64,000 bases of DNA. Origin: Proteobacteria bacterium ST_bin12. Its GTDB lineage: Bacteria > Pseudomonadota > Gammaproteobacteria > Burkholderiales > Methylophilaceae. Each line of letters starts with the position of its first letter. Position 1 is the first letter of the stretch. The position numbers and the translations under genes are program-made. The notes beneath the pieces are model-generated. The model did no database searches, was not told the DNA's origin, and was given only the letters and a program-made list of their open reading frames with translations. Location: the NCBI GenBank assembly GCA_002083635.1, contig MSXP01000001.1:1-64000 (forward strand), written 5' to 3'. Positions 46,017-55,776 of this stretch are shown here, piece by piece.

Positions 46017-47255
46017 ATGAGTAAGGTTCGTGAAGATAAAAACCTAATTGTGGGGTTAGATATCGGCACATCTAAGATTGTGACTATTGTGGCCGAGTTA
46101 TTGCCAGAGGGAACATTAAAGGTTATTGGCCTTGGTCAGCATGTGTCACGCGGCTTAAAAAAAGGCGTGGTGGTTAATATTGATTCCACTATGCAGGCGA
46201 TTCAGCGCTCGATTGAAGAGGCGGAATTGATGGCGGATTGCAAAATTAATGCGGTGTTTACAGGCATTGCAGGTAGCCATATTAAAAGCCTTAATTCGCA
46301 CGGTATGGTCAAGATTAAAGAGGCCGAAGTGACGCAAATGGATATTGACCGCGTGGTAGAAACGGCGCGCGCGATTGCTTTGCCAGCTGATCAGCAAATT
46401 CTACATATCTTGACGCAAGAATTTATTATTGATGGCCAAGATGATGTACGCGACCCATTGGGCATGAGCGGCATGAAGCTGGAAGCAAAGGTGCATATCG
46501 TCACTGGCGCTGTGGCTGCGGCACAGAATATCGTTAAGTGCATCAAGCGCTGCGGTTTAGAAGTCAGTGATTTGATTTTGCAGCCATTGGCATCCAGCGT
46601 TGCGGTACTCACCGATGACGAAAAAGACCTGGGTGTGTGCTTGGTGGATATTGGCGGCGGCACAACGGATATCGCGGTATTTAAAAACGGTTCTATACGC
46701 CACACAGCGGTAGTGCCTATCGCTGGCGATCAGATCACCAATGACGTTGCTGTGGCTTTCCGCACACCAACCCAATCGGCAGAAGATATTAAGGTTAAAC
46801 ATGGTTGCGCACTTCGCCAATTAGCGGATGCGCGCGAAATCGTCGAAGTGCCAGGCGTAGATGGCCGTGAAGCGCGCCAGTTATCGGTACAAACATTGGC
46901 AGAAGTGATTGAGCCACGCGTAGTTGAACTGTATGAATTTGTATTGCAAGAGTTACGTCGCAGCGGCATGGAAGAAATGATTGCCTCTGGCATCGTGATT
47001 ACAGGCGGCTCATCTATGATGCGCGGCATGATTGAGCTAGGTGAAGAGATTTTTCATATGCCAGTACGTTTAGGCATGCCACGTTATGTGGGTGGTTTAT
47101 CGGAAGTGGTGAGCAATCCGCGCTATGCCACTGCGGTAGGTTTGATTTTGATGGGTAAGCAGCAGTTAGAGCGTCAAATTAGTGGGCAGATGGAATCAAA
47201 TTCAGTCACAAGGTTGTTTGAAAAAATGAAGTCGTGGTTTCAGGGGAATTTTTGA
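46017..47255 (+). CDS. ftsA: Cell division protein FtsA
   Basis: A 412-residue actin-like ATPase that tethers FtsZ to the membrane. The phosphate loop VGLDIGTSKIVTIV is near residue 13, and VCLVDIGGGTTDIAVF is near residue 207. The C-terminal amphipathic helix RLFEKMKSWFQGNF for membrane binding is present. It lies 33 bases after ftsQ and 196 before ftsZ. Confidence 0.96.
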   Translation: MSKVREDKNLIVGLDIGTSKIVTIVAELLPEGTLKVIGLGQHVSRGLKKGVVVNIDSTMQAIQRSIEEAELMADCKINAVFTGIAGSHIKSLNSHGMVKIKEAEVTQMDIDRVVETARAIALPADQQILHILTQEFIIDGQDDVRDPLGMSGMKLEAKVHIVTGAVAAAQNIVKCIKRCGLEVSDLILQPLASSVAVLTDDEKDLGVCLVDIGGGTTDIAVFKNGSIRHTAVVPIAGDQITNDVAVAFRTPTQSAEDIKVKHGCALRQLADAREIVEVPGVDGREARQLSVQTLAEVIEPRVVELYEFVLQELRRSGMEEMIASGIVITGGSSMMRGMIELGEEIFHMPVRLGMPRYVGGLSEVVSNPRYATAVGLILMGKQQLERQISGQMESNSVTRLFEKMKSWFQGNF

Positions 47256-47286
47256 TGGGAGAAGTTGGTTTGGCTTCGGCCGCTAC

Positions 47287-47347
47287 GCTTAACTGGTGCT
47301 TCGCACAAGTTAGCCTGCGCCGCAACAGACTGCTTCGCAGTCTTAGT
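47287..47347. repeat. Two adjacent TTC-loop hairpins between ftsA and ftsZ
   Basis: Two imperfect palindromes lie side by side. GTGC-TTC-GCAC is extended by TTAACT/AGTTA around 47289-47311. AGACTGC-TTC-GCAGTCT is at 47327-47343. Both have a triloop TTC and share no T-tract, so they are not clear terminators. They could be RNA processing sites or small dispersed repeats. The rest of the gap (47348-47451) holds an AAGTGTTAAGTTGG copy of the dispersed motif. Confidence 0.6.
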
Positions 47348-47451
47348 TGTCAAGGTAATTTTTAGGCAGTTTTTAAGTGTTAAGTTGGTGAAATAGGGCA
47401 GCGTTTAACGCAAGTTAATCGCAAATATCAAGGCAAAAAGGAGAAATTGAG

Positions 47452-48618
47452 ATGTTTGAAATTATGGAAAAAGATTCACAAGAAGCGGTCATTAAAGTAA
47501 TAGGTGTGGGCGGTTGCGGCGGCAATGCAATCAACCATATGATTAGCAAAAACGTATTGGGTGTGGAATTTATTAGCGCCAATACCGATGCACAAGCATT
47601 AAAGAAAAGCTCTGCCACTAAAACTTTGCAAATCGGTAGTGATATCACTAAAGGTTTAGGCGCAGGGGCTAAGCCAGAAGTAGGCCGTGATGCCGCTTTA
47701 GAAGACCGCGACCGTATTGCAGAAATGATTGATGGCGCAGATATGCTGTTTATTACCGCTGGTATGGGTGGTGGTACAGGTACTGGCGCTGCGCCAATTA
47801 TTGCTGAAGTAGCTAAAGAAATGGGCATTCTGACCGTTGCTGTGGTTACTAAGCCATTTGCGTTTGAAGGCAAACGTACCAAAGTAGCGGCAGAAGGTTT
47901 AGAAGAGCTTTCACAGCATGTGGATTCATTAATAGTGATTCCAAACGAAAAATTGATGGAAGTATTAGGCGAAGATGTGCCTTTTACAGAAGCGTTCAGC
48001 GCGGCGAACGACGTGCTACATAATGCTGTCTCAGGTATTGCGGAAATCATTAATTGCCCAGGCTTGGTTAACGTGGATTTTGCCGATGTGCGCACGGTAA
48101 TGAGTGAAATGGGTATGGCGATGATGGGTTCAGCTGAAGCAAGCGGCCCTAACCGTGCCAATATCGCAGCAGAACAAGCCGTTGCCAGCCCATTGTTAGA
48201 GGACGTCAACTTAGCCAATGCGCGTGGCGTTTTAGTCAATATTACCGCTAGTGCTAGCTTTAAAATGAAAGAGTACTATGACGTAATGAACACCATTAAA
48301 GCGTTCACGGCAGAAGATGCAACCGTGATTGTGGGTAACGTGGTTGATGAAAATATGGGTGATCGTTTGCGCGTAACAATGGTTGCAACTGGCTTAAACG
48401 GCGCTGTTGCACGTCGCCAAGCTAAGCCAGAATTACGTGTGATGACCACATTGATGACAGGCACTAATAGTCAGCCAGTATTTGTGGGCGGTGAAGTGGA
48501 AGATGAAGCACCAGCGGTGTTTAGTCAAAACAATCGTCGCGCGCAGGTTGAGGCGATGAAAATGTCGGGTGTTGAAGAATATGACATTCCAGCATTTTTA
48601 CGCAAACAAGCCGATTAA
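47452..48618 (+). CDS. ftsZ: Cell division protein FtsZ
   Basis: A 388-residue tubulin-like GTPase that forms the Z ring. The tubulin signature GGGTGTGAAP is near residue 107, GVGGCGGNAINHM is near residue 18, and NVDFADVRTVMS carries the T7 catalytic Asp region. The C-terminal peptide DIPAFLRKQ binds FtsA and SlmA. AAGGAG at 47437-47442 is a strong ribosome binding site. Confidence 0.97.
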   Translation: MFEIMEKDSQEAVIKVIGVGGCGGNAINHMISKNVLGVEFISANTDAQALKKSSATKTLQIGSDITKGLGAGAKPEVGRDAALEDRDRIAEMIDGADMLFITAGMGGGTGTGAAPIIAEVAKEMGILTVAVVTKPFAFEGKRTKVAAEGLEELSQHVDSLIVIPNEKLMEVLGEDVPFTEAFSAANDVLHNAVSGIAEIINCPGLVNVDFADVRTVMSEMGMAMMGSAEASGPNRANIAAEQAVASPLLEDVNLANARGVLVNITASASFKMKEYYDVMNTIKAFTAEDATVIVGNVVDENMGDRLRVTMVATGLNGAVARRQAKPELRVMTTLMTGTNSQPVFVGGEVEDEAPAVFSQNNRRAQVEAMKMSGVEEYDIPAFLRKQAD

Positions 48619-48640
48619 TTAGCTTGAGCTTTGTTATCGG

Positions 48641-48709
48641 CTAGCGCTTTTTTATTAGCTAGCGCTTTGTTAAAATGCCAGATAGATAAGAAACAGGATA
48701 GATAAGAAA
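48641..48709. repeat. Two pairs of short direct repeats between ftsZ and lpxC
   Basis: CTAGCGCTTT occurs at 48641-48650 and 48659-48668. ATAGATAAGAAA occurs at 48682-48693 and 48698-48709. The spacings are 18 and 16 bases. No promoter or terminator with good boxes is seen, but this region must contain the lpxC leader. Confidence 0.6.
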
Positions 48710-48744
48710 AGGGAACCAGCTAGCTTAGCCTAGCAAACAATTAA

Positions 48745-49683
48745 GTGCTTAAACAAAGAACATTAAAAAAACAGATTAGTGCTACTGGTGTTGGTTTGCA
48801 TAATGGTGAAAAAGTCACGCTGACTTTGAAGCCGGCCGCAATCGACACAGGCATTGTATTTAAGCGCGCCGATTTGCCCGGAGCGCCAACGATACAAGCA
48901 CAACCTGATGCAGTGCGTGATACGCGCATGTGTTCTGCCCTAGAACACAATGGTGCGCGTGTTAGCACTGTAGAGCACTTAATGTCTGCGCTGGCAGGGC
49001 TGGGCGTTGATAATGTGATGATTGAAGTGACCGCTTCTGAGATTCCCATTATGGACGGCAGCGCTGGGCCTTTTATCTATTTATTGCAGCAGGCTGGCGT
49101 TGTAGAGCAGCCTTCCGCTAAAAAATTCATTCGAATCAAAAAGTTAATTGAAGTAAAAGAAGCGGATAAATGGGTGAAATTCGAGCCCTATCATGGTTTT
49201 AAAATGGATTTCACCATTGACTTTGCACACCCCGTTTTTGAAAATTCTGGTAGCAACGTTAAAATAGATTTTAAAGATAATAGTTATATTAAAGAAATCA
49301 GCCGTGCACGGACGTTTGGCTTTATGCACGAAGTAGAATACCTGCGCGCAAATGGATTAGCGCGCGGTGGCAGTTTAGATAATGCGATTGTATTAGACGA
49401 ATATCGCATATTAAATCGCGATGGTTTGCGTTACGAAGATGAATTTGCCAAGCACAAAGTGTTAGACGCCATTGGCGATTTGTATATGCTGGGACACCCT
49501 TTGTTGGGTGCGTTTACCGCTTACAAATCGGGCCATGCGCTTAATAATGCTTTGTTAATCGCCTTGCTGGCCGATGCCGATGCTTGGGAATTTGCGACTT
49601 TTGATAATATTGAAGAAGCCCCAAAAGGCTTTCAAGAACAAACGGCGTTTTTTACGCCTAACCTGATGCCGCATTTTAGTTAA
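48745..49683 (+). CDS. lpxC: UDP-3-O-acyl-N-acetylglucosamine deacetylase
   Basis: A 312-residue zinc enzyme, the committed step of lipid A synthesis. Metal and catalytic motifs are [17 protein letters not shown] near residue 78, and [19 protein letters not shown] with both zinc ligands and the general acid-base His. The GTG start is fixed by the family N-terminus [20 protein letters not shown]. It follows ftsZ as in E. coli, where secA-type genes come later; those are not here. Confidence 0.96.
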   Translation: MLKQRTLKKQISATGVGLHNGEKVTLTLKPAAIDTGIVFKRADLPGAPTIQAQPDAVRDTRMCSALEHNGARVSTVEHLMSALAGLGVDNVMIEVTASEIPIMDGSAGPFIYLLQQAGVVEQPSAKKFIRIKKLIEVKEADKWVKFEPYHGFKMDFTIDFAHPVFENSGSNVKIDFKDNSYIKEISRARTFGFMHEVEYLRANGLARGGSLDNAIVLDEYRILNRDGLRYEDEFAKHKVLDAIGDLYMLGHPLLGAFTAYKSGHALNNALLIALLADADAWEFATFDNIEEAPKGFQEQTAFFTPNLMPHFS

Positions 49684-49720
49684 CGCTATTTAAGCCAAAC
49701 TTTTTGACGTTATTGAAACC

Positions 49721-49903
49721 ATGCCAATCATCCGTCTAACAATCATTCTGGTTTTTATAGCAAGCTTGGTTTTGATTGCCTTATATTTAGTTAGCCGCCA
49801 ACAAAAATACTTAAACCTTTTAAAACAATTACTTAAATATACAGGCTGGATGTTGGTGACTGTACTGCTCCTGTATTTAATCACAAGAGTGATTCGCTTA
49901 TAG
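49721..49903 (+). CDS. Small two-helix membrane protein
   Basis: A 60-residue protein with two hydrophobic stretches (about 4-22 and 38-56) joined by a basic loop RQQKYLNLLKQLLKY. I do not recognise the family. It lies 37 bases after lpxC and ends 9 bases before slt on the same strand, which argues that it is a real gene in that transcript. Confidence 0.6.
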   Translation: MPIIRLTIILVFIASLVLIALYLVSRQQKYLNLLKQLLKYTGWMLVTVLLLYLITRVIRL

Positions 49904-49912
49904 CGAACAAAT

Positions 49913-51898
49913 ATGCGCACCTTTTCCCTTTTTAAATATGCGATTTTGTTACTCGCGTCGTTTGCAAATCTAAGCTTTGCTGCCAGCGGTGACGAAGAGT
50001 TTTTATTGGCGCGCACTGCATACGATCAGAAAAATGCGATTGCGCTTTCTGAGCACACACAGCAATTACAGCATCAGCAATATATTTTGGCGCCCTATGC
50101 CGAATACTGGCTGATGCTATTGAGCTTAAACGATGCAGATAATCAAACAGTGGTCGATTTTATCAATGCTTATAGTGAATATCCTTTTGCCGATAAATTG
50201 CGTGGCGAGTATTTAAAAAAACTAGCAAAAGCTCAAGATTGGTCTGGTTTTTCTGCTGAATTTTCAAACTATACTCAAGAAGATGTTGCTGTTGCTTGCT
50301 ATGCGGCAGAAGCCAATGCATTGCTTGGCGATGCAGCCTTATTAGACGCAGCAAAACCGTTATGGCTGCAAGCCAAAGAGCAGCCGAGCAACTGCAATAA
50401 TCTGTTTGATCGTATGCAATCGGCCAATGTGCTGAGCGAGGAAGATATTTGGGCGAGATTTAGGCTGGCAATCATCGATAATCGTTTAACCTTGGCCAAA
50501 GGTATTCTTAAACGCACTAAAACTTATGAGCCAAACCAGCTTAAGTTGATCGATAAAGTCAATGCAAACCCAGCCGATGTACTGGCAAAAAAAACCATCT
50601 CATTTAAAACCCGTTTAGGGCGCGAGCTTAATTTGATGGCCCTGAATCGCGTGGCAAAAACCAACTCTATACAAGCATTAAGTTTGTTTAATAAGGTCGA
50701 ACCTGCGATGCAAGCAGAAGACAAAAAAGCTTTTTACGGCAGGCTAGCAATTTACGCAGCGCAGCGTCATGAATCGCAGGCTTTAGATTGGTTTAAATTA
50801 GCTGGTGATGCACTGAATAAAGATCAATTTGCTTGGTACGCACGTGCAGCGTTGCGTGATAAGAATTGGCCTACAGTAGCAGCGGTGATTGCCAAAATGG
50901 ATGCAAGCCAGTCTGAAGAAGCTGTTTGGCGCTATTGGAAAGCACGTGCTTTAAAGACACAAAATCAAACATTAGAAGCCAATACGCTACTTGCTAAATT
51001 GTCTACTGAACGCCACTTTTATGGTTGGCTGGCACAAGATGAGTTAGAGGGTTTTATTAGTGCACCATTGGCAACACATAAAACGACAGAAGAGGCGGTG
51101 GAGCACATTGCGGATATGCCCGCTATTCAGCGCGCAGTTGCGTTGCACCGTTTGGATTTTAAATGGGAATCAAAAGCGGAATGGGCATTTGCGACTCAAT
51201 CTTTTAGTGACACCCAGCTGCTGGCGGCGGCGGAATTTGCAGAGCGCAAAGGCTGGCATGACTTGGCGATTATTACCGCCGATAAAACCACAGAGTTGCA
51301 CGACTTTGCTTTGCGTTACCCAACACCTTACCGAAGCTTAATGAAGCCAGCGGCAAGCGAGCAAGCTATTGATGAAGCTTGGGTTTATGGCATTACGCGG
51401 CAAGAAAGCCGCTTTATGGATGCAGCAAAATCAGGTGTGGGCGCATCGGGTTTAATGCAATTAATGCCAGCCACCGCCAAATGGATAGCGGGAAAAGCTG
51501 GCGTTGAGAATTATCATCATGGCATGATTCATGAATTAGAAACCAATATTACCTTAGGCACATATTATTTGCGATATACGCTTGAATTGATGAATGGTCA
51601 GGCAGTAATGGCCACAGCGGCTTATAATGCTGGGCCAAGCCGCGCAAAAAAATGGATGGCAGATATGCCACTAGAAGGTGCGATTTACGCAGAGACGATT
51701 CCGTTTTCTGAGACCCGCAGCTATGTGCAAAAAGTGATGGCCAATGCGCATTTATATGCACATCAATTAGGACTAAAATCCATCACCTTAAAGCAACGTT
51801 TGGGGATTATTCCAGGTAAAGCAGTTGCCGTTACCTCATCAGCAGATAGCGATACTACAGAGACTAACAGTGCAAATCTGACAAAAGATGAGTTGTAG
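49913..51898 (+). CDS. slt: Soluble lytic murein transglycosylase
   Basis: A 661-residue periplasmic enzyme that cuts peptidoglycan to 1,6-anhydro ends. A signal peptide (1-23) precedes a long alpha-superhelical ring (about 30-450). The catalytic goose-type lysozyme domain has ITRQESRFMDAAKSG (catalytic Glu), GASGLMQLMPATA and MATAAYNAGPSRA. The tail after residue 640 is Ser/Thr-rich. Confidence 0.92.
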   Translation: MRTFSLFKYAILLLASFANLSFAASGDEEFLLARTAYDQKNAIALSEHTQQLQHQQYILAPYAEYWLMLLSLNDADNQTVVDFINAYSEYPFADKLRGEYLKKLAKAQDWSGFSAEFSNYTQEDVAVACYAAEANALLGDAALLDAAKPLWLQAKEQPSNCNNLFDRMQSANVLSEEDIWARFRLAIIDNRLTLAKGILKRTKTYEPNQLKLIDKVNANPADVLAKKTISFKTRLGRELNLMALNRVAKTNSIQALSLFNKVEPAMQAEDKKAFYGRLAIYAAQRHESQALDWFKLAGDALNKDQFAWYARAALRDKNWPTVAAVIAKMDASQSEEAVWRYWKARALKTQNQTLEANTLLAKLSTERHFYGWLAQDELEGFISAPLATHKTTEEAVEHIADMPAIQRAVALHRLDFKWESKAEWAFATQSFSDTQLLAAAEFAERKGWHDLAIITADKTTELHDFALRYPTPYRSLMKPAASEQAIDEAWVYGITRQESRFMDAAKSGVGASGLMQLMPATAKWIAGKAGVENYHHGMIHELETNITLGTYYLRYTLELMNGQAVMATAAYNAGPSRAKKWMADMPLEGAIYAETIPFSETRSYVQKVMANAHLYAHQLGLKSITLKQRLGIIPGKAVAVTSSADSDTTETNSANLTKDEL

Positions 51899-51934
51899 GC
51901 AACCAGCCAATAATTATTTTTAGGATAGATGTAA

Positions 51935-52900
51935 ATGACAGTAAAAACAGTATGTATATTAGGCGGGGCAGGCTTTGTTGGCAGTAGCATAGTCGCCAAA
52001 TTAGATGCCGCAGGCTATCAAATTAAAGTGTTATCGCGCCGCCGTGAGGCCAGTAAGCATTTGATTTTACTGCCAAATGTGCAAGTGGTGGAATGCGATG
52101 TCATGAATAATCACGCATTAAAAGACGCCTTAGCAGGCGCAGATGCGGTGATTAACTTAATCGGTATTTTGCACGAAAGTCGTCAAGTGACCTTTGAAGA
52201 AATGCATCATCAACTGCCGCGCCGCGTGGCGCAAGTATGCGAAAGTTTGGGTATTGAGCGTTTGATTCATATGAGCGCATTACAAGCCAGCAGCCAAGCG
52301 CCAAGCCAATATTTAATGAGTAAAGCTAAAGGCGAGGCGGCATTAAGCGATTTTAATAAAAAACTCAATATCACTATTTTTAAACCCTCAGTCATTTTTG
52401 GCCGCAACGATAGCTTTTTAAATCTGTTTGCCAATTTAGTCCGATATTTACCAGTGGTGGCTTTGGCAAAGCCAAATGCTCAATTTCAACCGATTTGGGT
52501 AGAAGATGTAGCCAGCTGTTTTGTAAACGCGTTAGAAAATACAGACACCTACGATAAAAGCTACGAACTTGGCGGCCCAACTATTTACACCTTGCGTGCG
52601 CTAGTACAAAAAGTAATGGATATTTTAGGTAAGCAGCGCCCCATTATTGGCTTAAACGATAGCCTATCAATGGCGCAGGCATTTGCGATGGAGTTGCTAC
52701 CGATTAAATTAATGACACGCGACAACGTGAAATCGATGGCTTTAGATAGCGTTACGCGCCTGCCTATTGCGCCAGTATTAAACGTCATTCCGACGCCATT
52801 AGAAGCAGTTGTACCAGAATACTTAATGAATGACACGCCGCGTGGCGCATATGATGGCTTTCGCAGTGCTGCTGGACGTGCGATTAACGCTAGAAGATAA
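51935..52900 (+). CDS. NDUFA9-like NAD-dependent epimerase/dehydratase
   Basis: A 321-residue extended-SDR-type protein. The nucleotide loop is CILGGAGFVGSSIVAKL near residue 7, VINLIGIL is near 70, and the YxxxK pair is in YLMSKAKGE near 131. From memory it fits the complex-I NDUFA9 subunit family of proteobacteria, whose substrate is not settled. It lies 36 bases after slt and 46 before cca. Confidence 0.8.
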   Translation: MTVKTVCILGGAGFVGSSIVAKLDAAGYQIKVLSRRREASKHLILLPNVQVVECDVMNNHALKDALAGADAVINLIGILHESRQVTFEEMHHQLPRRVAQVCESLGIERLIHMSALQASSQAPSQYLMSKAKGEAALSDFNKKLNITIFKPSVIFGRNDSFLNLFANLVRYLPVVALAKPNAQFQPIWVEDVASCFVNALENTDTYDKSYELGGPTIYTLRALVQKVMDILGKQRPIIGLNDSLSMAQAFAMELLPIKLMTRDNVKSMALDSVTRLPIAPVLNVIPTPLEAVVPEYLMNDTPRGAYDGFRSAAGRAINARR

Positions 52901-52946
52901 ATATATGTCTAAACTTAACCCTATTTTTGGGCGGAAATTTTGATTA

Positions 52947-54158
52947 ATGGCTGAAATGCAGGTCTACATCGTTGGCGGCGCAGTACGCGATGAACTGTTG
53001 GGTTTGCCAGTAAAAGATAAAGATTACGTGGTGGTTGGCAGTACGCCACAAGCCATGCTAGATAACAGTTATAAGCCAGTTGGTAAAGATTTTCCTGTTT
53101 TTTTGCACCCCAAAACACATGAAGAATATGCACTAGCGCGCACAGAGCGCAAAACAGCGGCAGGCTACAAAGGCTTTGTTGTGCATGCTTCGCCCGATGT
53201 GACTTTAGAACAAGATTTAGCCCGCCGCGATTTAACGATTAATGCTATCGCTAAAGCTTCAGATGGCACATTGATAGACCCATTTAACGGTTTAGCCGAC
53301 CTTCAAGCCAAAACCCTACGCCATGTCAGCGATGCCTTTGCAGAAGACCCTGTACGCATTTTGCGTGCCGCGCGTTTTGCTGCGCGCTTTACTGATTTCA
53401 CCGTAGCGCCTGAAACGAACCAGTTGATGCAGCAAATGGTAGATGCAGGAGAAGTGGATGCTTTGGTGCCAGAGCGCGTTTGGCAGGAATTAAGTAAAGG
53501 CCTGATGGAGCAAAAACCCAGTCGCATGTTTGAGGTGTTGCGTGATTGCGGCGCGCTACAAAAAATTCTGCCAGAGCTCGACAGATTATGGGGCGTGCCA
53601 CAACCGCCGCAACATCACCCTGAGATTGATACGGGTGTACATGTGATGATGGTGATTGATTACGCCGCCAAACAAAACTTCATTTTACCCATTCGCTTTG
53701 CCGCATTAATGCACGATCTAGGTAAAGGCACCACCCCAAAAGAAGTATTGCCGCGTCATATTGGGCATGAGATTCGTAGTGTGGATTTGCTTAAAAATGT
53801 GAGCAAACGATTAAAAGTGCCCAACGATTGCAGAGAGTTAGCGCAAGTAGTCGCCAAATTTCATGGCAAATTGCATCAAGCCAGCAAAATGCGCGCAGAT
53901 ACTTTGCTGGAATTTTTAATGGAATTAGACGCGATTCGCCAACCCGCCAGATTTGAAGATTTTTTAAAAGCCTGCGAGGCCGATTCGCGTGGCAGAACCG
54001 GTTTGGAAAGTTGCGATTTACCCGAAATCGACATGATAAAAATAGCCTTAAAAAAGGTGTTAAGTGTGGATGCAGGCGCAATTGCACAACAATCTAAAAC
54101 GCCACAAGCCATAAAAGAAGCAGTTTTCGCGGCTAGATTATGCGCATTAAAAGCTTAA
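52947..54158 (+). CDS. cca: tRNA CCA nucleotidyltransferase with HD domain
   Basis: A 403-residue class II enzyme that builds or repairs the CCA end of t[18 protein letters not shown] and KDKDYVVVG carry the catalytic acids. [10 protein letters not shown] and the ERVWQEL region read the nucleotide. The C-terminal HD phosphohydrolase domain has [11 protein letters not shown] as in E. coli. An ATG nine bases later (52956) is an alternative start. Its end overlaps the converging piuC by 4 bases. Confidence 0.93.
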   Translation: MAEMQVYIVGGAVRDELLGLPVKDKDYVVVGSTPQAMLDNSYKPVGKDFPVFLHPKTHEEYALARTERKTAAGYKGFVVHASPDVTLEQDLARRDLTINAIAKASDGTLIDPFNGLADLQAKTLRHVSDAFAEDPVRILRAARFAARFTDFTVAPETNQLMQQMVDAGEVDALVPERVWQELSKGLMEQKPSRMFEVLRDCGALQKILPELDRLWGVPQPPQHHPEIDTGVHVMMVIDYAAKQNFILPIRFAALMHDLGKGTTPKEVLPRHIGHEIRSVDLLKNVSKRLKVPNDCRELAQVVAKFHGKLHQASKMRADTLLEFLMELDAIRQPARFEDFLKACEADSRGRTGLESCDLPEIDMIKIALKKVLSVDAGAIAQQSKTPQAIKEAVFAARLCALKA

Positions 54159-54838
54159 TTGATTTCAGCCCACATGCGCAGCAAGTTATGATAAATGCTG
54201 GTCATGGCGACAATATGGTCGGCGTTTTCAGGTTGTTGGTGCATGCGCTGAATCGTTGTATCCATCTCAAATAATAGCGCACGTTTTGCGTCATCACGAA
54301 TTAAGCTTTGAATCCAAAAAAATGCGGCAATTCGCTTGCCTTGTGTCACTGGTGTGACGTGATGCAAGCTAGAAGATGGATACAGCACCATATCACCCGC
54401 TGCTAACTTAACCGATTGTAAACCGTAAGTGTCTTCAATTTTTAGCTCGCCACCTTGGTAAGTGTTCGGCTCAGCCAAAAACAAGGTGGCAGATAAATCG
54501 GTGCGAATGCGCATACGCGTGCCAGATACTGCGCGGATTGCATTATCGACATGCCGCCCAAATGCTTGGCCGCCTTCGTATAAATTAAATAATGGCGGAA
54601 ATACTTTATTCGGCAGCGCGCCCGACATAAACAGCGCATTTTGCTCAAGTGCGCCCAAAATAATATCGCCGAGCTCAATGCTAATTTTTGAATTCTCGGG
54701 CAATTGCTGGTTATTTTTAGCTTTAGCAGATTGAATGCCTGCGGTCACTTTGCCATCTGTCCAATCGGCATGACTTAACTTTTGTTGAAAGTATGCAACT
54801 TGGTCGGCACTTAATACCTGTGGAATATGTAATAACAT
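54155..54838 (-). CDS. piuC: PKHD-type Fe(II)/2-oxoglutarate dioxygenase (PiuC-like)
   Basis: A 227-residue double-stranded beta-helix dioxygenase. Iron ligands His96 and Asp98 (FGRHVDN) and His159 (SSLHHVTPV) are visible, with Arg169 to hold 2-oxoglutarate. PiuC proteins are encoded near TonB-dependent siderophore receptors in other bacteria and are linked to iron uptake; no receptor is nearby here. It converges on cca with a 4-base overlap. Confidence 0.88.
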   Translation of the reverse strand: MLLHIPQVLSADQVAYFQQKLSHADWTDGKVTAGIQSAKAKNNQQLPENSKISIELGDIILGALEQNALFMSGALPNKVFPPLFNLYEGGQAFGRHVDNAIRAVSGTRMRIRTDLSATLFLAEPNTYQGGELKIEDTYGLQSVKLAAGDMVLYPSSSLHHVTPVTQGKRIAAFFWIQSLIRDDAKRALLFEMDTTIQRMHQQPENADHIVAMTSIYHNLLRMWAEIN

Positions 54839-54982
54839 AAGTTCACTTTATATTTATTAGTTTAAAGTTAGGCGCCAAGGGGATATCCTTAACAAATCTC
54901 ACAAAATCTTACTTGTAGCTAACTCAAAAAGTCCTCGCTATGCCCCTCATTTTCAAGTCGTTACAGGCGCGTTATTAGGAAA

Positions 54983-55762
54983 CTATTCTGCAGTGACGTC
55001 AGTTGCTTTCTTAGACGCTAAACGGGCAAGTTTAAAAGTCGTTTTTTTGATTTTTAGTTGAGTTTCTTTAACTTTCTCACCCTCAATTACTTCGCGTTTT
55101 AAAACATCATTAACTAAAATATCAGAAATTTGGTCGACTTCTACTTTAAGTTCAGGGAAAAGTTTTTTTAGTTCACGCCTGATAATTGAAACCACAGGCT
55201 CTGAAATTGCAATCTGAGCAATCATAAATTTGTTCACTAATTGCGTATGCTGATGATATAAACCCATTGCATCGTTACTTATACCTTCACGGCAAAGCAA
55301 GAACATTTTATTTAAATCATCTTCAGATTTAATATTTAAATTGGTTAAGTTAAATGCAGAAACCTCTTCAAAGTCTATTGGTTGCGCAAATTTAATACGA
55401 TAGAGCTTCCAATCTAATGCATTCGTTAAAACAACCCATTCAATTCCATGATTTGCGCCGTAATTAAGGGCTTGTTGCATGTGGGAGTTATTTAAGGTGA
55501 TTGCAGCCGCTTTAACTTCAATGAGATATTTTATACTCCCATCAATTTTTACTGCTAAATCACAATAAGTACCTCTAATTTGCTGTTCACTTGTCAATTC
55601 ATCATACTTATCATATCCAAAGACACTAGCTAATATATCTTTAACTAAGGTGACAGTATCCGCTTCAGACACATCCTTGGTCTTATGTGAGTTTGCAACA
55701 GTTTGAAATTTCTTAAGGTCGGTAGCAAAACGCTCTAATACTTTTTTTGGTATTTTTAACAT
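54983..55762 (-). CDS. Stand-alone HsdR-N-like PD-(D/E)XK nuclease-fold protein
   Basis: A 259-residue protein resembling the N-terminal nuclease domain of type I restriction HsdR subunits. The nuclease pattern is complete: Glu33, Asp68 (GTYCDLAVK), Glu82 and Lys84 (LIEVKA), and a QxxxY-like QQALNYG near residue 97. The C-terminal half is helical and basic with no helicase domain. No HsdM or HsdS is nearby, so it is not part of a standard restriction system. It starts 14 bases after slmA, with which it is probably co-transcribed. Its function is unknown. Confidence 0.75.
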   Translation of the reverse strand: MLKIPKKVLERFATDLKKFQTVANSHKTKDVSEADTVTLVKDILASVFGYDKYDELTSEQQIRGTYCDLAVKIDGSIKYLIEVKAAAITLNNSHMQQALNYGANHGIEWVVLTNALDWKLYRIKFAQPIDFEEVSAFNLTNLNIKSEDDLNKMFLLCREGISNDAMGLYHQHTQLVNKFMIAQIAISEPVVSIIRRELKKLFPELKVEVDQISDILVNDVLKREVIEGEKVKETQLKIKKTTFKLARLASKKATDVTAE

Positions 55763-55776
55763 TTTTAGCTTTCTAA

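Noticed and set aside
47415..48239. A 274-codon open frame on the minus strand opposite ftsZ
   Set aside because: It is a low-complexity Ser/Ala/Pro-rich shadow of the ftsZ coding strand, with no domain and no ribosome binding site.
49690..50016. A 108-codon minus-strand frame between lpxC and slt
   Set aside because: It covers the small plus-strand gene and the slt start, is basic and featureless, and runs against the local operon.
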